Shown here: positions 32,536-41,381 of the stretch, in pieces
Layout: each line of letters begins with the position of its first letter
Numbering within the stretch: the stretch's first letter is position 1
Source of the DNA: Planctomycetota bacterium
GTDB taxonomy: Bacteria; Planctomycetota; UBA1135; GCA-002686595
Direction: 5' to 3'
Assembly: GCA_029259635.1 (NCBI GenBank)
Contig: JAJDEU010000047.1
Span: 1-64,000 of the forward strand
Length of the DNA: 64,000 bases
The notes under the pieces: generated by a model
Seen by the model: only the letters and a program-made list of their open reading frames with translations
Told to the model about the DNA's origin: nothing
Databases searched by the model: none
Position numbers and translations under genes: made by a program

Positions 32536-35500
32536 ATGTTCGGAAACTCACCGCGAGCCGCCTGGGGCACGAGCGAGTGGGGCGACGTCCTCCCCGGCCC
32601 GGGAGCCGTCTTCGCCCTGGACGCCGTCGTGTCCGGAGACCTCGACAAGACGTTCGGGCTCGACGCTCTCGCGGCCTTGATCGACCAGGACGCCACCGTC
32701 GGACTCGACGCCGTCGTGTCGGCCGACAAGGAGGTGTCCTTCGGCCTGGACGCTGCCCCAGCGCTCCTCCCGCCGGAGGTCTACGCCAAGCTGACGACGG
32801 CCCCCTACGTCCTCGTGGAGATCGGGCTCCCGGCCGGACCTGTCTGGGTCGCAACTAAGCACCGCTGCGCGCTCGGGCGGACGTTCGACGCGCGTCTCCT
32901 GAAGAGTGGCAGCATTCTCAGAACGATCGGTGCCGGGACGGACGACCTGAGGCTCGAACTCGACGACACCACGACGAACGGTGCAGATCGCTTCAGGGAC
33001 CTCTTCACGGTTAACGACCCCGAGGGTTCACTCGTGAAGGTCTGGCTGGGCGCGGACGGCGCGGCCGACGCAGACCACCAGCTCGTGTTCGAGGGGAAAG
33101 TCGAACAGGTCCAGGGCTTCAGCGACACGGCCGTCAGGATCCAGGTCACTCGGCGAGAGCAGGTTGAGGACGTGGTGCTGGGCGTGCTGGTCGACGAGAC
33201 CACCTACCCGGACGCGCCAGCAGAGTCGATCTCCTCCATGCTCCCGATCGTCATGGGAACGCTTGCCTCGCACCTCGGCGTCGTGATCAACACCAACGTG
33301 GTCGGGACGACGCTCTTCAACGTCTTCGCAGCGGACGCGTTCCTCCAGCTCGTTGACGCCTCGGAGTTCCCTGCGGCTGGACAGGTCCTGCTCGGCGGCG
33401 AGCTGATCGGCTACACGAGCAAGAGCGGCAACACCCTGAACGGAGTCACCCGCGGCGAGGGCGGGACGACCGCCTCCGATCACGCGAAGGGGTCCGAGGT
33501 CGCGGAGGTCGGACCGTTCGCTGTCCGATTCGCCTCGCATGGGCTCGGCCTCTTCAATCGGTTCAAGCTCAGGCTTCCGAACGGGAACCTTGGCGACCCG
33601 GTTCCACAGCCGACGTCCGTTGACCCTGTGGCCGCGACAGCGACGTGGGACGGCGGCCTTCCACAGATCCGCGACCCGGACGCGCGACCGACGTATCAGC
33701 GGATCCACTTCAAGGACCCCGACCCGCTCAACACCGCGACGAACCCTCAGTTCGCTGCGCGCGAGAGCCTTGGCTACGAAGCGTTCAAGGTCGCGCAGAT
33801 CCCTTCAGGTCTGAACCTCGCGCTCCTCACGAACACCGAGGGGCTTGGCCAGCCTGGAGACATTTCGCGAGCGTGGATCGGCGTCTTGTTCGACCCCGAG
33901 TCGATCGCTGGAACCACCACCTTCGTCACCGCCGGGTCCGTGTTCCACATTCTCCAGGCGACGGACATTGTCCCGGACGAGATCGCACGAAACGACGAGC
34001 GGACCGGAGACCGGATCTACGACGTCCCGCCACCTGTGATCGACGTCTCGGCTCCCTCGCTCGTCGACTTCAGCGCGACCCCTCAGGACGTGACGAACCC
34101 AGGGCTCTTCATTACGGAGCAGCGCGCAGGGCTGGTTGTCGACAAGGACGACTCGTCCTTCGCGTGCTACGCCTTCGTTGGGTTCGGCGAGTCCCTGATC
34201 GCTGGCGGCGGCGACATTCACTACAGGTGGACGCAGCAAGAGTGGGAGAACGCCTTCCCAGCTGGTTCGAGCCCGACCTTCATTGAGATCCGCGCGCTCA
34301 TGGGCGACACGATCACGCCGATCACGTCGCCTTGGGAGGTCTACCTGACGCTCGACGGCGCAGAGATCGCTGGCACTCGCCTTCGCTGCCAAACGCTGAA
34401 CCCGGCAGGGTTCGGCGCTGGGTTCATTCGCGGGATCGAGGAGTTCAAGCTCGACGTCACCGGCAAGTTCGACGTCTTCCTCGCGGGGATCCCAGACGGC
34501 CAAGGTGGCTTCTTGGAGATCTGGGACCGACTCGAAATGGTCCTGCACCCGGTGACCGGTGTCTCGTCCGGCCTCTGGTGCGCTCATGAGGTCTCGCTCC
34601 AGGGCCAGAACGAGCCGCCGCTCCCGCTGCTCACAGCGACCCAGGACGTGCGCCAGAGCGTCACGAACTACTTCGAGGTGACCGACCAGCTCCTCACTGT
34701 GAACGCGCAGAAGGACTGGTCCTCGTTCAGCGATCCGGCTTCACTCGGGAGGGCGATCTTCTCAGGGTTCGGAGGCGAGCCGAGGATCGTCGAGACGTTC
34801 TGGGTGGTCGAATACACGCCGTTCGTCCAGGCGAGCTCCAGAGTCCCAGACGTCTTCGCAGACGTCTCGGGTCTCGTCCCGAGTGGGAACCCCGTCGAGA
34901 TCTCGCGCACGCTGATCAACCGCGCCTCGCCAGAGGGAATGGGCCTCCCGCCCGACCGGATCGACCAGGCCGGCTACATGGAGACCTCGGCCTCACTCGT
35001 CGCAGACGGAATCCGTGCCGACTTCGCGCTGCGCGGGCAGGTCGGAGCGATCGGCCTCCTGTCCGCTCTCGCTGAGCAAGTCGACTGCTCGGACACGTGG
35101 GAGAACGAGCGGCACCGAATCGTCAGGATCCCGCGCGCCGACACGCTCGTCCCCGTCAAGTCGGATCTCAAGTGCGGCGACTTCTACGACTCCGGCAACG
35201 GCGTCTCACCGAAGACGATCAGCCGAAGCTCCTCGCGGCAGGTCCAGAATCGGGTCACGGTCAAGTGGAAGCTCTACGCGCCGAGTGGCGAGACGAGCAA
35301 GACGCAGGAGCTGAACGACCTTCCGAGCCAGGCGACGAGCCTCGGCGTCCGAGAAGGAACGCTTGAGCTGAACCTCCTCCAAGACGACACGGCTGCGCTC
35401 GTCGTCGCTCAGAGGAAGCTCGAACGCCTCAGGGTCCCGAGGTGGGTCCTGATCGCCGACGTCCCGATCTACGGGGTCGCCTTCCGGCAGGGCGACCTGG

Positions 35501-35613
35501 TTTCCAGCAGCGACCCCGAGTTCCCTTTCCAGGTTGGCGAGGTGACGCAGGTAAACTTGAACACCGACCGCCTGAAGCGGACTCGGATCCAGATCGCGGT
35601 CTGGCTTAAGTAG
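32536..35613 (+). CDS. Putative central tail hub protein (1025 aa)
   Basis: The ATG is five bases after the previous stop. Residues about 26-75 have four short repeats ending in LDA (FALDAVVSGD, FGLDALAALI, VGLDAVVSAD, FGLDAAPALL). Residues about 286-318 (GELIGYTSKSGNTLNGVTRG) match a loop common in large tail hub or baseplate proteins. The C-terminal half has further beta domains and a segment like those of receptor-binding hub proteins (DLVSSSDPEFPFQVGEVTQV). Size and place after the tape measure and minor tail genes fit the tip hub. Exact family is not assigned. Confidence 0.65.
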   Translation: MFGNSPRAAWGTSEWGDVLPGPGAVFALDAVVSGDLDKTFGLDALAALIDQDATVGLDAVVSADKEVSFGLDAAPALLPPEVYAKLTTAPYVLVEIGLPAGPVWVATKHRCALGRTFDARLLKSGSILRTIGAGTDDLRLELDDTTTNGADRFRDLFTVNDPEGSLVKVWLGADGAADADHQLVFEGKVEQVQGFSDTAVRIQVTRREQVEDVVLGVLVDETTYPDAPAESISSMLPIVMGTLASHLGVVINTNVVGTTLFNVFAADAFLQLVDASEFPAAGQVLLGGELIGYTSKSGNTLNGVTRGEGGTTASDHAKGSEVAEVGPFAVRFASHGLGLFNRFKLRLPNGNLGDPVPQPTSVDPVAATATWDGGLPQIRDPDARPTYQRIHFKDPDPLNTATNPQFAARESLGYEAFKVAQIPSGLNLALLTNTEGLGQPGDISRAWIGVLFDPESIAGTTTFVTAGSVFHILQATDIVPDEIARNDERTGDRIYDVPPPVIDVSAPSLVDFSATPQDVTNPGLFITEQRAGLVVDKDDSSFACYAFVGFGESLIAGGGDIHYRWTQQEWENAFPAGSSPTFIEIRALMGDTITPITSPWEVYLTLDGAEIAGTRLRCQTLNPAGFGAGFIRGIEEFKLDVTGKFDVFLAGIPDGQGGFLEIWDRLEMVLHPVTGVSSGLWCAHEVSLQGQNEPPLPLLTATQDVRQSVTNYFEVTDQLLTVNAQKDWSSFSDPASLGRAIFSGFGGEPRIVETFWVVEYTPFVQASSRVPDVFADVSGLVPSGNPVEISRTLINRASPEGMGLPPDRIDQAGYMETSASLVADGIRADFALRGQVGAIGLLSALAEQVDCSDTWENERHRIVRIPRADTLVPVKSDLKCGDFYDSGNGVSPKTISRSSSRQVQNRVTVKWKLYAPSGETSKTQELNDLPSQATSLGVREGTLELNLLQDDTAALVVAQRKLERLRVPRWVLIADVPIYGVAFRQGDLVSSSDPEFPFQVGEVTQVNLNTDRLKRTRIQIAVWLK

Positions 35614-35622
35614 GAGAGCACC

Positions 35623-36780
35623 ATGCCAACCGGAGCGAGTCACCACTTCGATCGTCTGCAGGACGGTCCGAACCTGGACGATCCGAACCTCAACAGCCTC
35701 GACGCCGGCTGCAACCCACACCCGGTCGCAGGCCAGCTCCTGGTCAACGTTGAGCCTGGGACCTTCGTCTCGTCGAGTGCGTTCGAGATCTTCGCGGGCC
35801 AGACCGACGTGCCGGTCCCACCGTCCCTCGCGAGCGGCGTGATCTACCTCACACCTGCAGGCGGGTCTCCGGTTCTCACCGTCGCGGCTGGGCCGTTCCC
35901 CGTCGGGGAGCACATGCCTCTCGCGACCTTCACGAGCGACACAGTCCAGGTCACCTCGATCGTCGACGCGCGCCCGAAGGTCGGGACGAGCGTGATCGGC
36001 GGCGGACCGCCCTCTGGTGTTGCTGCCGGTGTCCTGGCCGGGACCTACCCGGCCCCGAGTTTCGCTGCTGGCGCGATCGCCAACGCGGACGTGAACGCGG
36101 CGGCGGCGATCGCCGAGAGCAAGCTGGCCCTCGGGTTCCCGACCCACTCGAACGCGAACGACCCGAGCGCTGGCGAGAAGGCCGCGCTCGCAGGCACGGA
36201 CGGTGTCCCCGGCGGAGGCAACCCCTACGTCACCGACACCGACGCGCGCATGGCGGACGCGCGCACCCCGAGCGCGCACGCTGCCTCGCACCAGAACGGC
36301 GGGGCCGACGAGATCGCAACCGACACGCCGGCCGCGGACGCGATCCCGAAGGCTCTCGGGACCGGCAAGCTGGACGACGGCTGGGTGAACCTCCCTGCCT
36401 ACGGCCAGAACGACCAGTTGATCCAGGGCAAGGCCAGGACGACCACGACGCTCGCGGCCTACCAGCTGAAGGCACAGATCATTCTGCCGGCGATCACCGG
36501 GACGATCCGTGTCAGCTGGGAGTGCGACGTCGACAACAACGGGGTCCTCAACGAGGGGAGCGTTCGCCTGCGCAACGTGACCGACGCGTCCGACCTGGAC
36601 TCCGCGAACTACGGCTCGACGGTCGCGATCCCGGCCGACAACGCGAAGCACCTCTCTGGCCACGAGGACATTGCGCTCGTCGGAGTCGCAAAGACGATCG
36701 AGCTTCAGTTCGCCGACGTCGGTGGTGGCGCGACCCAGGGGATCGCCCGCGCGTTCCTTGAGGCCAAGCGGGTTCTGTAG
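35623..36780 (+). CDS. Tail fibre-like protein (385 aa)
   Basis: The ATG has AGGAGAGC upstream. An N-terminal beta domain is followed by a fibre-like shaft: IANADVNAAAAIAESKLAL (from about residue 150), then TDTDARMADARTPSAHAASH and QNGGADEI (about 205-228), patterns very common in trimeric phage fibres. The C-terminus is a compact beta domain with WECDVDNNG and ends ARAFLEAKRVL. Likely host contact. Confidence 0.75.
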   Translation: MPTGASHHFDRLQDGPNLDDPNLNSLDAGCNPHPVAGQLLVNVEPGTFVSSSAFEIFAGQTDVPVPPSLASGVIYLTPAGGSPVLTVAAGPFPVGEHMPLATFTSDTVQVTSIVDARPKVGTSVIGGGPPSGVAAGVLAGTYPAPSFAAGAIANADVNAAAAIAESKLALGFPTHSNANDPSAGEKAALAGTDGVPGGGNPYVTDTDARMADARTPSAHAASHQNGGADEIATDTPAADAIPKALGTGKLDDGWVNLPAYGQNDQLIQGKARTTTTLAAYQLKAQIILPAITGTIRVSWECDVDNNGVLNEGSVRLRNVTDASDLDSANYGSTVAIPADNAKHLSGHEDIALVGVAKTIELQFADVGGGATQGIARAFLEAKRVL

Positions 36781-36783
36781 CCC

Positions 36784-37668
36784 ATGCCTCCAGCGAGAGA
36801 CGCGACGCAGCAGATCATTCTCCAGAAGCTGGACGGCACACAGGTCTGGCTCGGGGAGTGGTCTGCCGAGCAGCTTGCGCTCTTCCTCGCGACGGGCCAC
36901 TTGGACTTCCCTGCCGGTGGGCCACCCGATCCCCAGAACCCTCCAGGCGGACGAATTAGGCTTCGGTTCAACGGGACGTCGTTCGAACTCGTTGACAGCG
37001 TTGGGTCGGCCACCCCGATTGGAATCTCGACGTTCCTGGGGCTGACAGACACGCCAGGGAGCTATGCGAGCCAGGCAGGGCGAGCACCAGTCGTCAACAC
37101 CGGAGAAGACGCGCTTGAGTTCGTTCCAATCGGTGCTGGTGGCGGCGGCGACGCACTCAACAACGAGTGGCTGCTCGGGTCTCCGCTGAGCTACGCAAGT
37201 GAGGTTCAGTTCGCTGCCAACGTCGTCGAATACAACCGGGTCTGGCTCCCGGCTGGGGTGACGGTCACGCGCGGTCAGTTCGAAACGACGAGCATAAGCG
37301 GAGGGAACGCTGCGGTTCGGATCGGGCTCTACAGCCAGACGGATCCACAGGAGGCGAACTACTTCGCGGCGGGTGGGCAGCCGAACACTCGCGTTGCACA
37401 GTCGAATATCTCCAACGTCGGCGCTGGCGCGTTCACGTTCCTCTACACGGCTGGATATCTCGTTCCTGTCTCTGGTTACTACTGGGCAGCGATCGTCCGC
37501 GGGACCGGTGGTGGCCAGAAGAGGTTCAGGTCGACCGGAGGGCTCAACCGGTTTGTGACTCCTCGCTGGAACGACGCGACGGCAGCCACGGCGCTCCCAG
37601 CGACGGCGACTCCGAACACGCCGACGAACAACACGCCGGCCGTGCTGGTCACGACGAAGGTGGTCTAG
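36784..37668 (+). CDS. Tail fibre-like protein (294 aa)
   Basis: The ATG lies three bases after the previous stop. Near residue 84 the motif FLGLTDTPGSYASQAG followed by VVNTGEDALEFVPIG is typical of phage fibre shafts. A Gly linker then leads to a C-terminal beta domain of about 150 residues with repeated Asn/Thr/Gly turns, a probable receptor-binding tip. Confidence 0.7.
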   Translation: MPPARDATQQIILQKLDGTQVWLGEWSAEQLALFLATGHLDFPAGGPPDPQNPPGGRIRLRFNGTSFELVDSVGSATPIGISTFLGLTDTPGSYASQAGRAPVVNTGEDALEFVPIGAGGGGDALNNEWLLGSPLSYASEVQFAANVVEYNRVWLPAGVTVTRGQFETTSISGGNAAVRIGLYSQTDPQEANYFAAGGQPNTRVAQSNISNVGAGAFTFLYTAGYLVPVSGYYWAAIVRGTGGGQKRFRSTGGLNRFVTPRWNDATAATALPATATPNTPTNNTPAVLVTTKVV

Positions 37669-37670
37669 CC

Positions 37671-38231
37671 ATGGCCCAGGAGATCAAGACACTCGCCGAG
37701 CTCTACCTGGAGGTCTTCGCGGTCGGCTCGCCACCACCGCTCCCGAACGCCGGAGAGGTCCAGATCTATGCGATCGACCTGGGGTCGTCGTCACTCCAGC
37801 TGAAGGGAGTCGACTCTGCTGGCGCGCTGATCATTCCCGGTGCCTTGGTCGCCGAGGACGAGTCGCTCGGCGAGGTCAACACCACGAGCGGCACCTACCA
37901 GCAGAAGCTCTCGCTCCCGGTCACGGTCCTGACGGCAGGACGCTACAGGATCGAGTGGTCATACGAAACACGCGCGAGCACGAGCGGGACCGCAGACCGC
38001 CGCTGCCAGTCCCGAGTCCACCTGGACAACACCACGGTCCTTGCAGAGCCAGAGTCCTCCAAGCAGCAGTTCAAGTCGAACAACTCGGTCTCGACGCAGC
38101 ACACCCACGGAGGCTTCGCATACGCGACCTTGACCGCAGGTGCCCATACGGTCGACATTGACTATCGCCGTTCGAGCAGCGCAGGGACGGCCTACATTCG
38201 CAACGCACGACTGGCGGTATCTCATGCCTGA
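37671..38231 (+). CDS. Putative fibre tip or decoration protein (186 aa)
   Basis: The ATG is two bases after the previous stop. The second half (RYRIEWSYETRASTSG, THGGFAYATLTAGAHTVDID, SAGTAYIRNARLAV) has the strand order of C1q/TNF-like jelly-roll tips often found in phage fibres. The last eight bases overlap the next gene. Confidence 0.65.
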   Translation: MAQEIKTLAELYLEVFAVGSPPPLPNAGEVQIYAIDLGSSSLQLKGVDSAGALIIPGALVAEDESLGEVNTTSGTYQQKLSLPVTVLTAGRYRIEWSYETRASTSGTADRRCQSRVHLDNTTVLAEPESSKQQFKSNNSVSTQHTHGGFAYATLTAGAHTVDIDYRRSSSAGTAYIRNARLAVSHA

Positions 38232-39135
38232 GCACAGCCTCCCATTTGAGGAGTCCGTCGAGTTCGCTGGCGGCTACAACAGCGACAACCTGGAGTCCGA
38301 GATCTACGCGAGCGAGATCAGCCGAGCCCTCGATCGGATCGACGGTGGGTCTCACGATTTCGGATCCGGCGAGGTCCCGGCGGTGATCGTCGTCTTCAAG
38401 GACACGCTGACCGACGACGACGAGACGCTCCTCTACGGAGACTCGGTCCCTGCCGCGGTTGGGTCTGTGATCGCGGGGCACGACCCGGTCCCGGCGACGG
38501 ACCCGGACAACCCCACCAACCCGGACAACGTCCCATACACGCAGCCGCAGCCGCAGCCGATCGGCTACGAAATGTGCGACCGGGATTTCATGCTCACGAC
38601 CTGCAAGACCACCCAGGTCGACGCGGTGTCGGACAAGAAGGTCGACGTCGCAACGAACAAACAGGTCGACTACGCCGGCCCAGAGCTGAAGCTCCAGGGC
38701 TGTTACAAGCTCGTCGCTGGAGACATGGTCCTGTGCGACGACGACGCGGACGCGGAAATCAACGCGGAGCTTTCGATCTTCAACTACACGGCGATCGACC
38801 AGGCAGACGGGACGACCATGGTCCCGTTCGCGATCCGCTCTGGCGAGTTGGTCTTCGACCCCGCGATCCCTGGCACCCAGCGCTTCGATCACGTGGTCTA
38901 CGCCATGGCCGCACCCGGCCTGGGCCAGGCCCACTTCGTCCGGAGCTTCGACGGCTACGTCGCTGGCCGGCCACTCGACGGCGGCGTCGAGGTCCTGTCG
39001 CCGGTCGCGAAGGTCCTGCCGACGACGGTCCCTGGGGTCTCGAACGTCTACCGGATCTGGCTGTTCCACCCCAAGGGCCAGGAGAACGCGCACGTTCTCT
39101 GGCTCCTCACCTACCGACCCGCGGGGACCTTCTAG
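38224..39135 (+). CDS. Putative tail or fibre-associated protein (303 aa)
   Basis: ATG 38224 lies inside the 3' end of the previous gene. The N-terminal 100 residues are acidic with a Pro/Asn/Gln linker (PDNPTNPDNVPYTQPQPQPI); the middle has four Cys residues (MCDRDFMLTTCKT, LQGCYKL, VLCDDDAD); the C-terminus is beta-rich (NVYRIWLFHPKGQENAHVLW). No family is recognised. Confidence 0.6.
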   Translation: MPEHSLPFEESVEFAGGYNSDNLESEIYASEISRALDRIDGGSHDFGSGEVPAVIVVFKDTLTDDDETLLYGDSVPAAVGSVIAGHDPVPATDPDNPTNPDNVPYTQPQPQPIGYEMCDRDFMLTTCKTTQVDAVSDKKVDVATNKQVDYAGPELKLQGCYKLVAGDMVLCDDDADAEINAELSIFNYTAIDQADGTTMVPFAIRSGELVFDPAIPGTQRFDHVVYAMAAPGLGQAHFVRSFDGYVAGRPLDGGVEVLSPVAKVLPTTVPGVSNVYRIWLFHPKGQENAHVLWLLTYRPAGTF

Positions 39136-39136
39136 C

Positions 39137-39526
39137 ATGAGCAAGTTCACCTTCGATCTCTCGTTCAAGGACCTGACGACAAAGGACAGGTCGCTGATCT
39201 GTAACGGCTGCGGCGGGAAGGGCTCGTGGATCGACCCTCCGGACTGGCTGTTCAAGGCCTCGTGCGACTGGCACGACTTCGAGTATTGGCGCGGCGGCGA
39301 CGAGTCAGACAGAAAGCGAGCCGATTGGGGCTTCTACACCGCCATGGTCGAAGACGCGAACCGGTCTTCGTGGTGGCGGCGTCCATTCGCGCGAATGCGC
39401 GCCTGGGCCTACTACCGAGCCGTCAGGTCGTTCGCCAAGAGCTACTTCCACCTCGGAGAGCCCCGCGGGAAGAAGGAGCTGGCTGCCCTCCACACGACCG
39501 AACGGCTCAAGCGTGAAGAGGGCTGA
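39137..39526 (+). CDS. Phospholipase A2-like protein (129 aa)
   Basis: The ATG follows the previous stop by one base. Residues 22-54 contain CNGCGGKGSWIDPPDW and then KASCDWHDFEYWRGG. The CxxHD-x-x-Y pattern with Cys43, His46 and Asp47 is the active-site helix of phospholipase A2 folds, and a second acidic helix (ESDRKRADWGFYTAMVEDA) lies where the second catalytic-dyad Asp is usually found. If active it would cut membrane phospholipids, useful for entry or release. The Ca-binding loop is less clear. The gene sits among fibre genes, so it may be virion-borne. Confidence 0.6.
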   Translation: MSKFTFDLSFKDLTTKDRSLICNGCGGKGSWIDPPDWLFKASCDWHDFEYWRGGDESDRKRADWGFYTAMVEDANRSSWWRRPFARMRAWAYYRAVRSFAKSYFHLGEPRGKKELAALHTTERLKREEG

Positions 39527-39531
39527 TCCCC

Positions 39532-39540
39532 TGGTAGACT
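39532..39540 (+). promoter_or_regulatory. Extended -10 promoter element
   Basis: TGGTAGACT lies just after the stop of the PLA2-like gene and 18 bases before ATG 39558, with CTGGAGG between. Same sequence as at 22917-22925. No clear -35 box. Confidence 0.5.
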
Positions 39541-39557
39541 GATCGCTGGAGGACCTC

Positions 39558-40073
39558 ATGGCGAACAACCTCAAGCAGCCCGTCGAGATCAGCCCCGGCG
39601 TCCGGGACACCGACCAGGACGGGGCTCCCGACACCAACGTGGTCACGGCCGCGTTCGGTGAGAACCCAGGTGTCGAGTGGGTCTCGGAGTGGTTCGACGT
39701 TCCGTCCGTCGAGCACGGTGCGGACGAGCTGTCCGTCATGTGCTACGTCGACTGGCAGGGCGCGACGTCACTCGATCTCCTGCCGCAGTTCGACCACCGC
39801 GAGGAGGCCATGCCGGCCGACCCGCAGGGCCAGGTCCGTGAGCAGGAGGACCTCCCGATCCCCGTGTTCGACGGGTCCAGGCTCAACGCGTCGTTCGAGG
39901 TGGAGCAGGACACGGTTCAGCTGCTCCAGGCCAACTTCCGCACCGACCCGGGGTCGCAGGAGCTGGCCCTCGCGGTCCCCGGCGTGGCGCGAGTCCGGTT
40001 CCTCGCGCAGTCGAACGGATCTCCCGTGCTGCGCATGCAGGTCCTGGCCGGCGGCGGCTGGCGTGGGGCTTAG
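39558..40073 (+). CDS. Hypothetical virion-associated protein (171 aa)
   Basis: The ATG has CTGGAGGACCTC upstream and its own -10-like element. It is an acidic beta-rich protein (SVMCYVDWQGATSLDLLPQF, ELALAVPGVARVRFLAQSNG) like a tail-associated beta sandwich. The following gene starts inside its 3' end. No family is recognised. Confidence 0.6.
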   Translation: MANNLKQPVEISPGVRDTDQDGAPDTNVVTAAFGENPGVEWVSEWFDVPSVEHGADELSVMCYVDWQGATSLDLLPQFDHREEAMPADPQGQVREQEDLPIPVFDGSRLNASFEVEQDTVQLLQANFRTDPGSQELALAVPGVARVRFLAQSNGSPVLRMQVLAGGGWRGA

Positions 40074-40428
40074 CGCAGACCGATCGCGCAACGCGGTCTC
40101 TACACCCCAGGGCGAACCGCTCTCGATCAAGGTCGGGAACACCGGTCCGTCACTCGTCGCGAACCTCTTCGCTCCGGACGGGACGCCGGCCTCGCTCCCA
40201 GGGACGATCACGTTCCGCATGCGCGAGGTCTTCACGCGTGTCGTCAAGATCGCCGCGGGACCAGCAACGCTGCAGGACCCGTCGACCGCCTCCGTGCGCT
40301 ACGACTGGCAGGCCGGCGACACCGACGTCGGTGCCGAGTATGAGGCCTGGTTCGACCACACCGACCTGAGCGGCCGCGTCGAGTCCTACCCCACCCAAGG
40401 GGCTTACCGGGTCCGCGTTGAACCGTAG
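40063..40428 (+). CDS. Putative baseplate or fibre adaptor domain protein (121 aa)
   Basis: The start is GTG 40063, inside the previous gene by 11 bases. The order of strands and motifs (PGTITFRMREVFTRVVKI, then TASVRYDWQAGDTDVGAEYE, then YPTQGAYRVRVEP) resembles BppU-type N-terminal domains that anchor fibres to baseplates. The match is by pattern, so moderate. The stop overlaps the next TTG start. Confidence 0.6.
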   Translation: MGLSADRSRNAVSTPQGEPLSIKVGNTGPSLVANLFAPDGTPASLPGTITFRMREVFTRVVKIAAGPATLQDPSTASVRYDWQAGDTDVGAEYEAWFDHTDLSGRVESYPTQGAYRVRVEP

Positions 40429-40630
40429 CGACCCGGTCTTCAGGAACCCGGTCCGGGGCGACGTGGTCAAGCGCGGAGGGAACACCTACCGGGTCGTTGA
40501 GCGTGGCGTCGCCAACTCGGTGCGCTTCATTCGGACCGTCGGCAAGTCCTCCCTCCAAGGACAAAAGTCACTCGGGTGCTGGCAGCGCCTGGTCGCCGAG
40601 GCCGAGGTCGTGACTCGCGCGGGTCGCTAG
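40418..40630 (+). CDS. Small basic hypothetical protein (70 aa)
   Basis: The TTG start overlaps the previous gene by 11 bases. The product is small, basic and likely beta (GDVVKRGGNTYRVVERGVAN). It is the last plus-strand gene; its TAG overlaps, within CTAG, the stop of the convergent homing endonuclease. Function unknown. Confidence 0.5.
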   Translation: MNRSDPVFRNPVRGDVVKRGGNTYRVVERGVANSVRFIRTVGKSSLQGQKSLGCWQRLVAEAEVVTRAGR

Positions 40631-41154
40631 ACCACGTCCTTCCAGATCTTCCCGTCGGCGATCTTCTTGATCGTGGTCCGCGACACCTTGAAGGCGCGAG
40701 CGATCTTCGCGACCGCGACCTTCGTCTTGAGGTGCCGCTTGATCGTCCGGACCTGGTCGCGCGTGAGCGCCTGCCCTTCCTGCTTCCCTCCGCGCCTGCG
40801 CTCGTTCCTGACGGCGTCCTGGCGGTTCTCCTTGCGCGTCCCCCAGCGCAGGTTCGAGAGGCGGTTGTTGGACGGCACGTCGTCCCTGTGGAGGCACTCC
40901 TTCCCAGGAGGGCACGGGCCGACGAAGGCCAGGAGCACGAGCCTGTGGACGAGCTTCATGTGCGTCTCGCCAGCGCGCCGCAGCGCGACCCGCAGGTGGC
41001 CGCGCCCGGACGGCTGGGGAGTCAGGCACCGATCGCTGTGGCCCGAGTAGACCCGGCCGAGGTTCGAGACGAGGTATCCAGAGAACCCAGGGACCGGCCG
41101 CCACTGCTCGTGGCCGAACGCGCCGCTCAGCCTGCCCTCCGGAAAGACAAGCAC
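40627..41154 (-). CDS. HNH homing endonuclease with NUMOD4 and HTH (175 aa)
   Basis: Start is taken as GTG 41154, with a weak ribosome binding site. Residues about 16-45 match NUMOD4 (EQWRPVPGFSGYLVSNLGRV), residues about 69-113 the HNH core (VHRLVLLAFVGPCPPG, CLHRDDVPSNNRLSNLRWGT), and the C-terminus is a helix-turn-helix (VAVAKIARAFKVSRTTIKKI) that would read the target. Such free-standing endonucleases cut DNA at specific sites and spread by homing. It lies at the junction of two opposed gene blocks, right beside a striking multibranch palindrome. Confidence 0.85.
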   Translation of the reverse strand: MLVFPEGRLSGAFGHEQWRPVPGFSGYLVSNLGRVYSGHSDRCLTPQPSGRGHLRVALRRAGETHMKLVHRLVLLAFVGPCPPGKECLHRDDVPSNNRLSNLRWGTRKENRQDAVRNERRRGGKQEGQALTRDQVRTIKRHLKTKVAVAKIARAFKVSRTTIKKIADGKIWKDVV

Positions 41155-41190
41155 CCCGCCGCGCGAACGCGACAGGGTGAAAGCCTACAA

Positions 41191-41263
41191 GGCGAAAGGA
41201 ATAATCCGAATAGGGCCGAAGGCCCGGTTCCGCGAAGCGGAAATTTGGATTTCTCCTTTCGCC
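41191..41263. repeat. 73-base multibranch palindromic element
   Basis: The outer stem GGCGAAAGGA (41191-41200) pairs with TCCTTTCGCC (41254-41263). Within it AATCC (41203-41207) pairs with GGATT (41247-41251). Two hairpins sit inside: GGGCC-gaa-GGCCC (41213-41225) and TTCCGC-gaa-GCGGAA (41228-41242). The result is a tRNA-sized closed structure with two arms, on either strand. It lies just upstream of the homing endonuclease gene in its reading direction. Confidence 0.75.
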
Positions 41264-41381
41264 GTCTACGTCGGGTCTTGGACCAGCCTAGGAAGGCGAA
41301 ACGCTCTTCGTCAAACAGCAGCCACTGGCGACCAGGGTTGTGGGGGCGAATGATACCGACCGGGACCGACACGTAGGAACC

